From: CAZMXS01 sp964570325
GTDB lineage: Bacteria; Verrucomicrobiota; Kiritimatiellia; CAIQIC01; CAZMXS01
Reading direction: 5' to 3'
Assembly: GCA_964570325.1 (NCBI GenBank)
Contig: CAZMXS010000012.1
Coordinates: forward strand, 19,706-83,705
Length of the DNA stretch: 64,000 nt
Part shown: positions 18,172-27,162 of the stretch, piece after piece
Numbering within the stretch: the stretch's first letter is position 1
Layout of the letters: each line of letters begins with the position of its first letter
Made by a program: the position numbers and the translations under genes
Notes under the pieces: generated by a model
What the model was told of the DNA's origin: nothing
What the model saw: the letters and a program-made list of their open reading frames with translations, nothing else
Databases searched by the model: none

Positions 18172-19227
18172 GTGATCTTTTTAACTGAAACAGAGAAGCA
18201 GGAATGGCGCGAGCTGGGCGTTCGCGTGTTATCCGAGAAACCGGCGCCGCGTTGTTTTGACGCGCAGTTGCGTCCCAACTTGCGGCCCCTTTTTCATTTC
18301 TACGCCGGCAGTCTGTTGGCCGGCGACGGAGATGTGCCCGAGGCCGGAAAATGGTTCATGGAAGGGGCGGCCGCGGAGGAAGATTTGCTTTTCTCCAATG
18401 CCTTCATCATGGGGTTTCTGGAACGACAGGGCCGCCTGGCCATGCCGGAAGTGGTGTTCGCCGATCCGCGCCCATTTATCCACTTTGCCGGCGTGCCGCT
18501 TATCAAGGCTGCGCGCGAAAGATTTATCCAGCATTGTTCGCATATCTTGCCTGAATATCGGCGCCCCCTGCGCATCATGGACATCGGCTGCGGTAACGGC
18601 GCCTTGCTGGCCGATCTGTTGCGGCATTTGCGCGCGGTCGGTCGCGTGGGGGACATCGGCGAAATCCTTTTGATTGATTCCTCGCCGGCCATGATTGAAC
18701 TGGCGGTGCGGACGGTGGGTGCGATTGCTCCTCGTGACCGGATTCGGACGCTGCCCCAGCGGGTCGAGGAAGTATCCGGCCAGATCGAAGGTTTTTACGA
18801 TATTGCGCTTAGCTCGCTGGCCTATCATCACATGCCGTTAGAAAAGAAACAGATGCATCTTGATCGGCTCAAGAACCACATTGGGGCTTTTGTCCTTTTT
18901 GAGCTGAACGCCAATAACGACACGCCCGAAGTTCGGTCGCCCGAGCTGGCCGTCTCCGTTTATCAGTCATACGGTCGGATCATTGACGCGGTTTTCCGCC
19001 ACGACGCCCCGATCGATGTCGCGCAGTCGTGCGTGGACCGTTTCCTGCTGGCGGAGGAAGTTTCCCTGCTGACCCAACCACGCGGAGAGCGCACGGAATA
19101 CCACATGCTCCGGCTCCAATGGCATCGTTTGTTTGGGGAGACGCTGGACGGATTCACCTGCTGGGGGGACTCAACCGCGTATGGCGACGAGTACTTTGAC
19201 CTGTTTACCCTCGTGTACGGGCGTTGA
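18172..19227 (+). CDS. Class I SAM-dependent methyltransferase
   Basis: 351-residue cytoplasmic protein. The SAM-binding motif I is LRIMDIGCGNGALLADLLRH at roughly residue 137, followed by ILLIDSSPAMIELA (motif II region) and YDIALSSLAYHHMPLEKK (motif IV-like). The 120-residue N-terminal region is not recognised and may recruit the substrate; the C-terminal 90 residues (after FELNANNDTPE) are also unassigned. It starts with GTG at 18172 preceded by TGGAGG. It follows lnt by 27 bases and may be co-transcribed. The substrate cannot be predicted. Confidence 0.85.
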   Translation: MIFLTETEKQEWRELGVRVLSEKPAPRCFDAQLRPNLRPLFHFYAGSLLAGDGDVPEAGKWFMEGAAAEEDLLFSNAFIMGFLERQGRLAMPEVVFADPRPFIHFAGVPLIKAARERFIQHCSHILPEYRRPLRIMDIGCGNGALLADLLRHLRAVGRVGDIGEILLIDSSPAMIELAVRTVGAIAPRDRIRTLPQRVEEVSGQIEGFYDIALSSLAYHHMPLEKKQMHLDRLKNHIGAFVLFELNANNDTPEVRSPELAVSVYQSYGRIIDAVFRHDAPIDVAQSCVDRFLLAEEVSLLTQPRGERTEYHMLRLQWHRLFGETLDGFTCWGDSTAYGDEYFDLFTLVYGR

Positions 19228-19410
19228 ATGGCTTGTACCGTCTGCCTTCGACTGCGCGCGTTTGCCCAGATGCAGGCTGATGGATTGTGCTAAATCCGCA
19301 TACACAAATGATGCCGGAACGGGTATGCGTTTGTTATAGGAAATATTTCAGTCCAGGCAAGGATGCCGCAATCGGGTCCGGTTGAACCGACCCGGGAGGT
19401 GTTTTTGCTT
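19228..19410. other. Intergenic stretch with a GC-rich hairpin
   Basis: No convincing coding region. Between about 19372 and 19393 an imperfect inverted repeat (CGGGTC-CGGTT-GA-AACCG-ACCCG, one bulged C) can fold into a stable hairpin just before GGGAGG and a run of five T. It could act as a weak terminator for the methyltransferase gene or shape the leader of the downstream small ORF. Confidence 0.35.
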
Positions 19411-19626
19411 ATGGATGCAGCAATTCGAGTGACATTTCCCATGACCATAGATGCATCGCCCTTGTTTGAGTCTATACGCCGCGGGGCGCGGATTTGGGAG
19501 GAGGCGCTGGATCAACGCCATCAAAACTTGGCCCGTGCCATGAACCGGTATGACAAACGGCCGCATGGGATCGAAATCATGGAGTGGCGCTTGAATTCGG
19601 GCCGGCAGATCAACATTATAGCATGA
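19411..19626 (+). CDS. Possible small protein translationally coupled to mscL
   Basis: Open frame of 71 codons starting MDAAIRVTFPMTIDASP. The ATG is preceded by GGGAGG about 12 bases upstream, better than anything in front of mscL. Its TGA overlaps the first mscL ATG (ATGA at 19623-19626), the arrangement of a coupled pair. It has no membrane segment and no recognisable motif. It could be a real small protein or a leader whose translation feeds ribosomes to mscL. Chance cannot be excluded for this length. Confidence 0.35.
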   Translation: MDAAIRVTFPMTIDASPLFESIRRGARIWEEALDQRHQNLARAMNRYDKRPHGIEIMEWRLNSGRQINIIA

Positions 19627-20069
19627 TGATGCTGAAAAAGTTCCTGTCCGAGTTCAAGCAGTTCGCCATGCGCGGCAATGTGCTCGACATGGCGGTGGGC
19701 GTCATCATTGGCGGCGCCTTTGGTAAGATTGTTTCCTCGCTGGTGACAGATGTGATTACGCCGGTCATCGGCAAACTCACCGGCGGCGTGGACTTCACTA
19801 ATCTGTTCCTGGTGCTTAGCCGACATCCATTTGCGCACGATTACAAGACACTGGCGGCAGCCAAGGCCGCCGGTATGGTAACCGTCAATTACGGCGTTTT
19901 TCTTAACAATACGATAGATTTTATCATTACGGCCTTTGCCATATTCCTGCTCGTCAAGGCGGTCAACGCCGTGCGCAAACTGGAAGCGGCAAAACCGCCA
20001 CCACCCCCGCCGCCCTCGGATGAGGTCAAGCTGTTGACCGAAATCCGCGACCTGTTGAGGACGCGCTGA
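19623..20069 (+). CDS. mscL: Large-conductance mechanosensitive channel
   Basis: 148 residues, homopentameric inner-membrane channel that opens at high membrane tension to release solutes during hypo-osmotic shock. The N-terminus MMMLKKFLSEFKQFAMRGNV, then DMAVGVIIGGAFGKIVSSLVTDVITP (TM1 with the conserved gate glycines), the periplasmic loop, and FIITAFAIFLLVKAVNAV (TM2) are all typical. A run of seven prolines precedes the short cytoplasmic C-terminal helix, where MscL proteins usually have a variable linker. Three consecutive ATG codons start the gene; I took the first. Confidence 0.96.
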   Translation: MMMLKKFLSEFKQFAMRGNVLDMAVGVIIGGAFGKIVSSLVTDVITPVIGKLTGGVDFTNLFLVLSRHPFAHDYKTLAAAKAAGMVTVNYGVFLNNTIDFIITAFAIFLLVKAVNAVRKLEAAKPPPPPPPSDEVKLLTEIRDLLRTR

Positions 20070-20269
20070 TTTCTGTGGCTTACCTGGACGGTTCGCCCTA
20101 CTTGGAAACAACCAGGGCCTCAATGTCCGGGCGACGCATCCTCGCGGAGCCGTCTGGCAAGAACGTGGCGCCCAGATCCGACTATAGAGATGCGTCTTGT
20201 CTAAAGGATGTATCAATTGTTGCTTGTGCTTGCGGTAATCGCAAAGAATGAGCGTGCGTGTAAAAAAAA

Positions 20270-20300
20270 AAGAACCCGGCGATTTTCGCCGGGTTCTTTC
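20270..20300 (-). terminator. Rho-independent terminator of the PEP-CTERM gene
   Basis: A perfect 14-bp inverted repeat (AAAGAACCCGGCGA with its complement) with a three-base loop. On the minus strand it is followed directly by a run of T (A-tract at about 20263-20272 on the plus strand). It lies 21 bases after the stop codon of the PEP-CTERM gene. The short T run on the other side could also let it stop plus-strand transcripts from mscL. Confidence 0.92.
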
Positions 20301-20320
20301 AATGAAAAGTCGTGCAACTA

Positions 20321-20974
20321 TTACTTCATGCGACGGCGCCAGTACTTGATCCCGGTGCCCATGGCTCCAAAGAGCAGCATGCCCATGGTGCCGGGCTCGG
20401 GAATAGCCGTGGACTCCAGCCGGAAGTCATCGCCGCCCAGCACGCCGCCCGCGCCGGTTCCGCCGGTTTCAAAGACCACCATCGCAAAAGCTGAATTCCA
20501 AGAAGAAGTGGTCGTCAGGCTGCGCGTAGCCCAAGTTGCATTGCCCAACCCGGTCAGGCAATTGGTCGTAACGCTGTAGAGAAAATTGTATGAGCTATCG
20601 TAGAACTCGAGCTTCAAGTTTGCCGTTGCGGTTTGGGAAAACCCGTTGTCCTGATAGAATGAACCAGTAATGGTATAATTGGAAACTGAACTGCTGATCG
20701 GCACGCGCTGCCAAATGCCGCCATAGTCCAGCCCGCTCCATGTCCCTTTCAGATAAACCGCGTAGGAACCTTCCGGGGGCGTGTTCCAATTCTCCCGGCT
20801 GCTGTTGCCCCAACGCGATGACGAATCCACTCCAGCCCCAGAACTGCCATCCCATCGCAAGGCGTTAGTCGAATCGCCCGTGGCAGTTTCAAAGCCACCG
20901 TTGACCAACAAATTACCCATTGCTAACGGCGCGACGACAACAAGACACAGACCAAACAGCACAATCTTCTTCAT
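20321..20974 (-). CDS. PEP-CTERM sorting domain protein
   Basis: 217 residues. Signal peptide MKKIVLFGLCLVVVAPLAMG, then NLLVNGGFE, the usual beginning of a PEP-CTERM beta-sandwich (carbohydrate-binding-like) domain. The C-terminus has the tripartite sorting signal: IPEPG, a hydrophobic stretch (TMGMLLFGAMGTGI) and a basic tail (KYWRRRMK). Such proteins are recognised by an exosortase and tend to occur with exopolysaccharide systems; no exosortase gene is visible in the window. The ATG at 20974 has GGAGGGAG upstream, which rules out the longer in-frame start. Monocistronic, with its own terminator. Its AT-rich upstream region stands out from the GC-rich surroundings. Confidence 0.93.
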   Translation of the reverse strand: MKKIVLFGLCLVVVAPLAMGNLLVNGGFETATGDSTNALRWDGSSGAGVDSSSRWGNSSRENWNTPPEGSYAVYLKGTWSGLDYGGIWQRVPISSSVSNYTITGSFYQDNGFSQTATANLKLEFYDSSYNFLYSVTTNCLTGLGNATWATRSLTTTSSWNSAFAMVVFETGGTGAGGVLGGDDFRLESTAIPEPGTMGMLLFGAMGTGIKYWRRRMK

Positions 20975-21012
20975 CACTTTATCTCCCTCCAGAAGATTAC
21001 TACTTGGCAAAT

Positions 21013-21042
21013 AAGATACGCGTAACGGCCGATTGTGTGCAA
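21013..21042 (-). promoter_or_regulatory. Possible promoter of the PEP-CTERM gene
   Basis: On the minus strand TTGCAC and TATCTT are separated by 18 bases, about 40 bases upstream of the ATG at 20974. The match to a sigma-70-type promoter is moderate. The element lies in an AT-rich island (about 21000-21200) within a GC-rich genome. Confidence 0.3.
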
Positions 21043-21234
21043 GTTTTATTTGAGAAAAAAATGAAACAAGCTAAAACCTTGTAGTTATGCTGGTTTTGGC
21101 AATAGTGCGCGTGAACGAATTGAATCGCACTGGTAAAATGGTGGGCGATTGTTTTACGGACAAGTTCCCATTTTTTTATTCAGAATGGACTTTGTGCGCT
21201 TGCATGCTAGGTTTGCGCGCGAGTTGACCCGGAC

Positions 21235-22356
21235 ATGACTGGTGCGAAATGGATGACGAAGCCGCAGGAGAATTGCCGCAAATGTTTTCTTCGGCGCAGA
21301 CCGTGCGGCGCGATCATTGAATGTGTTGCCTGTTGCCTGAGCTTAAGAATGGCGTTTGGCATGTTGGCTGTTCTATTTGGCGTTTTTTCCGTCAACGGTT
21401 GTGTCTCGCGCCCTGCCGCCGAAACCGCAGCCGATGCCAACCGGCGGCTTGGTCGTGGAATCAATCTGGGCAATATGCTGGAGGCCCCCGCCGAAGGCGC
21501 GTGGGGCATATCGGCGCAGCCGGAATACCTCCAGCTCATCCGCGCCGCTGGATTTGATTCGGTGCGCATTCCGGTGCGCTGGTCGGCCCATGCGCGCGAG
21601 CAGCCGCCCTACACAATTGATTCCGCTTTTTTCGCGCGCGTAGATGAAGTGGTGGGTTGGGCTCTGGCGCAGAATCTGGCGGTCGTAATCAATGTGCACC
21701 ATTACGAAGCATTGATGGATGATCCCGCCGGTCAAAGAGATCGTTTCCTTTCCATTTGGCGGCAGGTGGCCGGACATTATGCGGCGCAGCCCGCCGCCGT
21801 TTTCTTTGAATTACTTAACGAACCGCGCCGGCCACTCGATGTTGCCACGTGGAATCAATTGCTCGCGGAAGCCTTGGCCGTGGTTCGGGAATCGAATCCC
21901 CTGCGAATGGTGATCGTGGGGCCGACTGAATGGAACAGCTTTCGTAAACTGGATGGGCTCCGGTTGCCGGCGGATGATCGGCGTCTGATCGTCGCTTTTC
22001 ATTACTATGAGCCGTTCCCATTTACGCATCAGGACGCCAGTTGGATCAACAATTCCGCCGCTTGGCGGGGAACCCGGTGGACCGGCGGCCCAGATGAGCT
22101 GGCCGAGATTGAGCGCGTATTTGACCAAGTGGCGGCGTGGGGGCGGGCGCATGCCCGTTCGATCTACCTGGGCGAGTTCGGCGCGTACAATCGAGCTGCG
22201 CTGGATGATCGCGCACGTTGGACTGAATGCGTTGCCCGCGCGGCCGAGCGCCACGGATTCAGTTGGGCTTATTGGGAGTTCTGCTCGGGTTTCGGCGCTT
22301 ATGACCCACAGGCTGGGGCGTGGCGACCGGAATTGAAAGCCGCGCTGATTCCATGA
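21235..22356 (+). CDS. GH5-like (cellulase family) glycoside hydrolase, probable lipoprotein
   Basis: 373 residues from the longest start. GH5 signatures are clear: LGRGINLGNMLEAP, GFDSVRIPVRWSAH, LAVVINVHHYEALMDDP, the acid/base Glu in FFELLNEPRR (about residue 195), IVAFHYYEPFPFTHQ, and the nucleophile Glu in IYLGEFGAY (about residue 312), then FSWAYWEFCSGFG. The retaining mechanism on beta-1,4 or related glucans is known for the family; the substrate is not fixed. A hydrophobic stretch ending VNGCVSRP looks like a lipobox, placing the enzyme on the outer membrane. The true start is uncertain: ATG at 21235, 21253 or 21349; the earlier ones give the positively charged n-region a signal peptide needs. 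Confidence 0.9.
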   Translation: MTGAKWMTKPQENCRKCFLRRRPCGAIIECVACCLSLRMAFGMLAVLFGVFSVNGCVSRPAAETAADANRRLGRGINLGNMLEAPAEGAWGISAQPEYLQLIRAAGFDSVRIPVRWSAHAREQPPYTIDSAFFARVDEVVGWALAQNLAVVINVHHYEALMDDPAGQRDRFLSIWRQVAGHYAAQPAAVFFELLNEPRRPLDVATWNQLLAEALAVVRESNPLRMVIVGPTEWNSFRKLDGLRLPADDRRLIVAFHYYEPFPFTHQDASWINNSAAWRGTRWTGGPDELAEIERVFDQVAAWGRAHARSIYLGEFGAYNRAALDDRARWTECVARAAERHGFSWAYWEFCSGFGAYDPQAGAWRPELKAALIP

Positions 22357-22399
22357 GCCGGCCGGTTTAATCCGAGTATCTTATTTGCGGAATACATTA

Positions 22400-22405
22400 T
22401 ATAAT
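22400..22405 (+). promoter_or_regulatory. TATAAT -10-like box in the leader of the glycan locus
   Basis: A perfect TATAAT in a local AT-rich patch (TTATTTGCGGAATACATTAT precedes it) about 200 bases before the first gene of the glycan locus. No good -35 is seen at 16-18 bases. It is a plausible but unproven start of the locus transcript. Confidence 0.25.
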
Positions 22406-22607
22406 GGCCTTCACGGTTTCTCTTGATGGAATAAAATCAGAGTTGCCCATCGCCGGGGCAGTGGCGATTGGCAAGCAAGGCTGGATCAGCCAGGATGGCG
22501 CGGCCTACACGAATCCGCCGTAAGCCGCGTGGTCAGCCGGTCGGATTCTCCATTCCCGAATCCGGCATTGACACTCATCGCTTCTTCCCCAGAATGTCGG
22601 CGTTTTT

Positions 22608-23579
22608 ATGAATATCGGCATTATTGGTTGCGGTTTGATTGGAACCAAGCGCGCCCTCAATTGCGCGTCCGCCCGAGTGGTGGGCGTGACGGATACCCAG
22701 CCGGCGGCAGCGGCGGCGCTGGCGGGCCGGTTGCCTGATTGCCGCGTGGCGGGGACGGCGGCGGAATTGCTGGCCCGCCCGGAGATTGACGCGGTGGTGA
22801 TTGCCGTCACGCACGATATGCTTGCACCGCTGACGCTGGCGGCCCTGGATGCCGGCAAGCATGTACTGGTGGAAAAGCCTGGGGGGCGTTCGGCCGAGGA
22901 AATTGAGCCGGTCATTCGGAAAGCGGCGGCGCGGCGGCGGATCGTGAAGGTCGGATTCAACCATCGCTTCCATCCCGCGTTGCTCAAGGCCCGTGAAATC
23001 GTGGACAGCGGCGCGCTGGGACCGCTGATGTTTATCCGCGGGCGCTATGGGCATGGCGGTCGTCCCGGTTATGACCGCGAATGGCGCGCCAACCCCGTGA
23101 TCTCCGGCGGGGGCGAGGGAATTGACCAGGGAGTGCATCTCGTGGATCTCTCCCGCTGGTTCCTCGGCGATTTCACATCGGTTCAGGGTTGTGCGCCAAC
23201 TTTCTTTTGGGATATGCCGGTCGAGGATAATATTTTTATGATCCTGCGCACGGCCGAAGGCCGGACAGCGCATTTGCACGCAACCTGGACCGAATGGAAA
23301 AACACCTTCTGCTTCGAACTGTCCGGGCGTGTCGGCAAAATCCAGGTGGATGGACTCGGGGGCAGCTATGGCGTCGAGCGGCTGTCCTATTACAAAATGC
23401 TGCCGCAGATGGGCCCGCCTGAAACCACCATCTGGGAATATCCCGGGCCGGACACATCATGGGACCGGGAATTCCGTAACTTCGAGGATGCGATCGCCGG
23501 CAAGGCGACGGTCTGCGGCTCGCTGGAAGATGCTTGGGCGGCATTGAAGATTGTGCAGCAGGTGCCGCGGGATCGGTGA
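22608..23579 (+). CDS. Gfo/Idh/MocA family oxidoreductase (first paralogue)
   Basis: 323 residues, NAD(P)-dependent sugar dehydrogenase fold. Rossmann motif MNIGIIGCGLIGTKRAL (GxGxxG) and the family signature HVLVEKPGGRS are present. The C-terminal domain has the conserved GFNHRFHPALLKAREIVDSG and the HLVDLSRWFLGDF histidine region. Relatives in surface-glycan loci oxidise C3 of nucleotide sugars or reduce keto-sugars (WlbA, KijD10 type). It is clearly paralogous to the enzyme at 35103: both share GFNHR.HPA, RYG..GRPGY, EWRA.P and the RWFLGD block. First enzyme of the glycan locus. Confidence 0.92.
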   Translation: MNIGIIGCGLIGTKRALNCASARVVGVTDTQPAAAAALAGRLPDCRVAGTAAELLARPEIDAVVIAVTHDMLAPLTLAALDAGKHVLVEKPGGRSAEEIEPVIRKAAARRRIVKVGFNHRFHPALLKAREIVDSGALGPLMFIRGRYGHGGRPGYDREWRANPVISGGGEGIDQGVHLVDLSRWFLGDFTSVQGCAPTFFWDMPVEDNIFMILRTAEGRTAHLHATWTEWKNTFCFELSGRVGKIQVDGLGGSYGVERLSYYKMLPQMGPPETTIWEYPGPDTSWDREFRNFEDAIAGKATVCGSLEDAWAALKIVQQVPRDR

Positions 23580-23615
23580 ATGACGGGGGCGCGAGCGTTC
23601 CACTCTTGTTGAACA

Positions 23616-25694
23616 ATGAAAAAAAACGAGGCAAAAAAGCAAGCGGTTATACCGCCTGCGCCAGCTAAATCGCCCGCCCCGCCTGTGTCTCGGCCCGGCC
23701 TGTCGCGAACCGGCCGGCTGCTTTTCTGGTTGATCCTGCTGTTCGGCGCGGTGGTCCGGCTCTGGTGGCTCGGCCGCGCGTCCTACATGATTGATGAAAT
23801 AAACGTTGTTCGCGATGCCGCAACCCAGGCGACTTTCACGCAAGTTTTCAACACCGAGCTGGACCGGTTCGGTTTTCTGCACCGCCTCCCGCTCCTGATG
23901 CTGATCCTGCATGCGATGTTCAAGGCGTTTGCTCCCGTCGGGTCATTCCCGCCGGAGTGGCTGGCCCGGTTGCCCTTTGCGCTGTTCGGTATTGGCGCGC
24001 TGCCTTTTTTCTATTTGCTCGGCCGCGCGCTGAAGAACACGGTGGTGGGCCTTTGGAGCATGTTTCTGGCGGCGATCTCGGTTTTCTTTATCTTTTACTC
24101 GCGCGAAGCCTACGACTACGCGATGCTGATCTTTTTCACGGTGGGCGCGCTCTGGGGTGGTGCGGAGATGATCGGCCGGTTGGTCCGCGATGAGCCGGTC
24201 GGCTGGCCGGTGACGCTGGGCTACATCTTTTTTTCCGCCGGTCTGCTGCAGGCGCATTTGAGTGGTTTGCTTTTTCTCGCGCCGTGGAATGCCTTGATGG
24301 TGGTGGTGCTGATCCGGCAGGGCGGGTGGAAACGCTTTTTCAAGTCCGACCGGATATTATACGTTGCGGCGACGCTGGGGGCGGCCTATCTGGCATTCCT
24401 GCCGTTCCTGCTAAGATTGATGGGCGGCGGTTTCACATCAACCGAAAACGAGTTGATGAAACGCTTCACATTCGAAGTGTTTCCCGGCTTGCTGGGTCGG
24501 ATGGGCTGGGGCGAATGGTGGCTGACGGTTCTGCTGTTCGCCGGATTCATGGGCCTGGGCTTGGTTTTTGGCCTGCGCGACCCGGATCGAGATGCCCGCC
24601 GGACGGCTATCCTGCTGGGCGCGCAGTTGCTCGTGTATTTTGCCGTTCAAAGCTATACTCTGCGAGTCAGCCGCTTCGAGGTCCGCTATTACAGTCCGAT
24701 CTTCCCGTTATTCATTGTGTTGGTCGCGGCGGGAATGGAGTACGCCGTGGGCTGGGTTGGCGTCCGGCGCGCCACTCTGAAGCCGGCAATGTTGCGCGCC
24801 GCCCTGGCCGCGCCGCTGATCCTGTGGCTGCTCCCCTCGGTGGGGATGACGGTTCGGCTGGATTGCCGCGGCTACAACTACAAGGGCATTGCGCGCTGGA
24901 TCATGGACAATGTGCCGACCAACGGTATCGCCGCTTTTCACAATGTTTATGAATTGCGCGGGGTGCCGTCGGTCTATCCGACGCCGGGCCGTTTCGTCAC
25001 CTGTGTCGCCGCCTGGAGCAACGAGGAGGATTACCAGCGCAACCAGGTGCCGCGCCGATTCGAGGAGATGTTTACCCGGTTCCCGTTGATCCGGTTCATG
25101 GAGGTTATTCCGACCGATGTGCTGGCCCCGCAACTGGTCAAGGAATTCATCCCGCGCGATCGGTTTTTCATGCGCCAGGAGTGGCTGGTGGACAACGCCT
25201 GGCGCGGCCTGGCCGCGTTGCGCACCTTGCCGATCGGGGAAGTCCAATGGTTTTCCGGCAGCATGGACAAGGTGCTGCTCTCCTACAACTTGCCCGAGGA
25301 TCTGCCGGCGCTGGCGGCGAAACAGGGCCGCTCGTTCTATGTCTATTTTGGTCCGGAATGGGGATATCTCAAGGATCAGCAGATGAACGATTGGATGACG
25401 ACCGAACGCGGCGGCACGGTCATTATCGGCAATATCAAGGGGCAGCCGGTCAAGGCGCGCCTGTTGTTCAGGCTGGTGGCCGTGCCGGCCGGCGCGAGCT
25501 TTTCCGTGATCGGGCCCGACGGCGCGCGGCTGGTGGATAACCTTAAGGTGCCGCCGGAGTTTCGCACGGTGCCGGTGCCGGGGTTGACATTGGCGCCGGG
25601 CGAGAGCACTTTCCGGGTGCAGGTGCTGCCGCTGGGCGCGCAGCGCGGCCAGTTATGGGTTTATGCGGTGACGGCCGAGCCGGATGCCGATTGA
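23616..25694 (+). CDS. GT39-like membrane glycosyltransferase
   Basis: 692 residues with about 10-12 transmembrane helices in the first two thirds and a soluble periplasmic C-terminal domain. Just after the first helix lies YMIDEINVVRDA, the Asp-Glu pair in the first periplasmic loop that is the catalytic hallmark of GT39/GT83 (ArnT/PMT-like) polyprenyl-phosphate-sugar dependent transferases. The N-terminus is Lys/Pro/Ala-rich and cytoplasmic. It would transfer a sugar from an undecaprenyl-phosphate carrier to an envelope acceptor. Its location between sugar-oxidoreductase and heptose genes suggests it adds the sugar made by this locus. Confidence 0.87.
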   Translation: MKKNEAKKQAVIPPAPAKSPAPPVSRPGLSRTGRLLFWLILLFGAVVRLWWLGRASYMIDEINVVRDAATQATFTQVFNTELDRFGFLHRLPLLMLILHAMFKAFAPVGSFPPEWLARLPFALFGIGALPFFYLLGRALKNTVVGLWSMFLAAISVFFIFYSREAYDYAMLIFFTVGALWGGAEMIGRLVRDEPVGWPVTLGYIFFSAGLLQAHLSGLLFLAPWNALMVVVLIRQGGWKRFFKSDRILYVAATLGAAYLAFLPFLLRLMGGGFTSTENELMKRFTFEVFPGLLGRMGWGEWWLTVLLFAGFMGLGLVFGLRDPDRDARRTAILLGAQLLVYFAVQSYTLRVSRFEVRYYSPIFPLFIVLVAAGMEYAVGWVGVRRATLKPAMLRAALAAPLILWLLPSVGMTVRLDCRGYNYKGIARWIMDNVPTNGIAAFHNVYELRGVPSVYPTPGRFVTCVAAWSNEEDYQRNQVPRRFEEMFTRFPLIRFMEVIPTDVLAPQLVKEFIPRDRFFMRQEWLVDNAWRGLAALRTLPIGEVQWFSGSMDKVLLSYNLPEDLPALAAKQGRSFYVYFGPEWGYLKDQQMNDWMTTERGGTVIIGNIKGQPVKARLLFRLVAVPAGASFSVIGPDGARLVDNLKVPPEFRTVPVPGLTLAPGESTFRVQVLPLGAQRGQLWVYAVTAEPDAD

Positions 25695-25720
25695 TTGACA
25701 ACGGGGAAAGTGATGATTAA

Positions 25721-26341
25721 ATGAACAACATGGAATTCAACGACCAATTCATTGGCGAATGCATTGAAATTCTCAACCGGCTGGATCGGGCGGCGATTGA
25801 AAAGATGGCGGACTGCCTGGCGCGCGCGCGCGCGACCGGCGGCCGCGTGTTTGTGCTGGGCGTGGGCGGCAGCGCAGCCTCGGGCTCGCACCTGGTTAAC
25901 GACCTGCGCAAACTGGCTAATATCGAGACCTATGCCCCGACCGATAATGTGTCGGAGCTGACCGCGCGGACCAACGATGAGGGTTGGGCCAGTTGTTTCG
26001 AGGGTTGGCTCAAGGTCAGCCGCCTGCGCGCGGGCGACTTGCTCTTCATCCTTTCCGTCGGCGGCGGCGACGCCGAGCGCAATATCAGTCCTAACCTGGT
26101 CAAAGCGCTTCAGTATGCCAAGCAGGTCGGCGCGGGCGTGGTCGGTGTGGTCGGCCGGAACGGCGGCTACACGGCCCAGGTGGCGGACGCCTGTGTCATC
26201 GTGCCAACGGTTAATCCCGACCATATTACGCCGCACACCGAGTCATTCCACTCGGTTATCGGCCACCTGCTGGTCACGCATCCGAAACTCAAGGCGGCAG
26301 CGACCAAGTGGGAATCGTCGGTTTCCAAGGGCGGCAAATAG
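25721..26341 (+). CDS. SIS-domain sugar-phosphate isomerase, GmhA-like
   Basis: 206 residues with a single SIS domain. VFVLGVGGSAASGSHLVNDLRKLA is the phosphosugar-binding loop; GDLLFILSVGGGDAERNISPNLVKAL follows the pattern of sedoheptulose-7-phosphate isomerase, as does the late His-rich HITPHTESFHSVIGHLL. In the classical pathway GmhA converts sedoheptulose 7-phosphate to D-glycero-D-manno-heptose 7-phosphate. The downstream transaldolase, heptose kinase, guanylyltransferase and phosphatase genes strongly support this role. GGGGAAAG lies upstream of the ATG. Confidence 0.85.
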   Translation: MNNMEFNDQFIGECIEILNRLDRAAIEKMADCLARARATGGRVFVLGVGGSAASGSHLVNDLRKLANIETYAPTDNVSELTARTNDEGWASCFEGWLKVSRLRAGDLLFILSVGGGDAERNISPNLVKALQYAKQVGAGVVGVVGRNGGYTAQVADACVIVPTVNPDHITPHTESFHSVIGHLLVTHPKLKAAATKWESSVSKGGK

Positions 26342-26366
26342 ATTCCAACATCACGGGGACGCGCAC

Positions 26367-27101
26367 ATGGTTGATATCCAGAAAGTACCGGCATTGAAGG
26401 ATCTGAAGATCAAGATTTTCTCCGACGGAGCCGATCTCGATTCCATTATTGAGGCCTACAACAAAGGGGTGGTGAAGGGGTTCACCACGAATCCGACGTT
26501 GATGGCTCAGGCGGGCATTACCAACTATCTGGCCTTTGCCAGCGAGGTGCTGCGCGTCGTGAAAGATCTCCCCGTTTCGTTCGAGGTATTTTCGGACGAT
26601 TTCGCCGGGATGCGGGAGCAGGCGCTCAAGCTGGCCGAGTTGGCGGCCAACGTATATGTTAAAATTCCCATCACCAATACGAAACGCGAGTCGGCCTGTC
26701 CGTTGATCAAGGACTTGAGCCAGCAGGGACTCAAGCTGAATCTCACCGCCCTGATGACGCCGCGCCAAGTGCGCGACGTGGCGGCGGCGCTTAATCCCCG
26801 GGTCCCGGCGATCGTGTCCGTTTTCGCTGGTCGGATCGCCGATAGCGGCCGCGACCCGCTGCCGATCATGCAGGAATCGCTGGAGATTCTGAAGCCGTTG
26901 CCCGAGGCGGAACTGCTTTGGGCCAGTCCGCGCGAGGCGCTCAACATTGTGCAGGCGGATGCCGTGGGCTGCCATATCATTACCGTGACCCCGGCGCTGC
27001 TTGCGAAATCCGCCAACTTCGGCAAGGACCTGGACGATTTTTCACTCGAGACGGTCAAGATGTTCTACAACGACGCGAAGAAGAGCGGGTTCAGCATTTA
27101 G
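26367..27101 (+). CDS. Transaldolase (TalC/Fsa-like)
   Basis: 244 residues, TIM-barrel aldolase. The ATG at 26367 follows ACGGGGAC; the open frame extends further upstream only because it overlaps the isomerase gene in another frame. Conserved parts are KIFSDGADLDSI, KGFTTNPTLMAQAGI, the Schiff-base Lys in VYVKIPITN, LNLTALMTPRQV, VSVFAGRIADSGRDP and GCHIITVTPALL. Transaldolase can generate or drain sedoheptulose 7-phosphate; its place between the isomerase and heptose kinase suggests that it supplies the seven-carbon precursor for this locus rather than serving general pentose metabolism. That specialised role is an inference. Confidence 0.9.
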   Translation: MVDIQKVPALKDLKIKIFSDGADLDSIIEAYNKGVVKGFTTNPTLMAQAGITNYLAFASEVLRVVKDLPVSFEVFSDDFAGMREQALKLAELAANVYVKIPITNTKRESACPLIKDLSQQGLKLNLTALMTPRQVRDVAAALNPRVPAIVSVFAGRIADSGRDPLPIMQESLEILKPLPEAELLWASPREALNIVQADAVGCHIITVTPALLAKSANFGKDLDDFSLETVKMFYNDAKKSGFSI

Positions 27102-27162
27102 GAAACAAGGAAATGGAAAGCCGGAATCCGAAGCGTCGTGAGGTGGCCGCGCTTGAGCGCGG

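Noticed and set aside
25977..26366. Long N-terminal extension of transaldolase
   Set aside because: This part is a shadow of the isomerase gene in another frame; the family start is at 26367.
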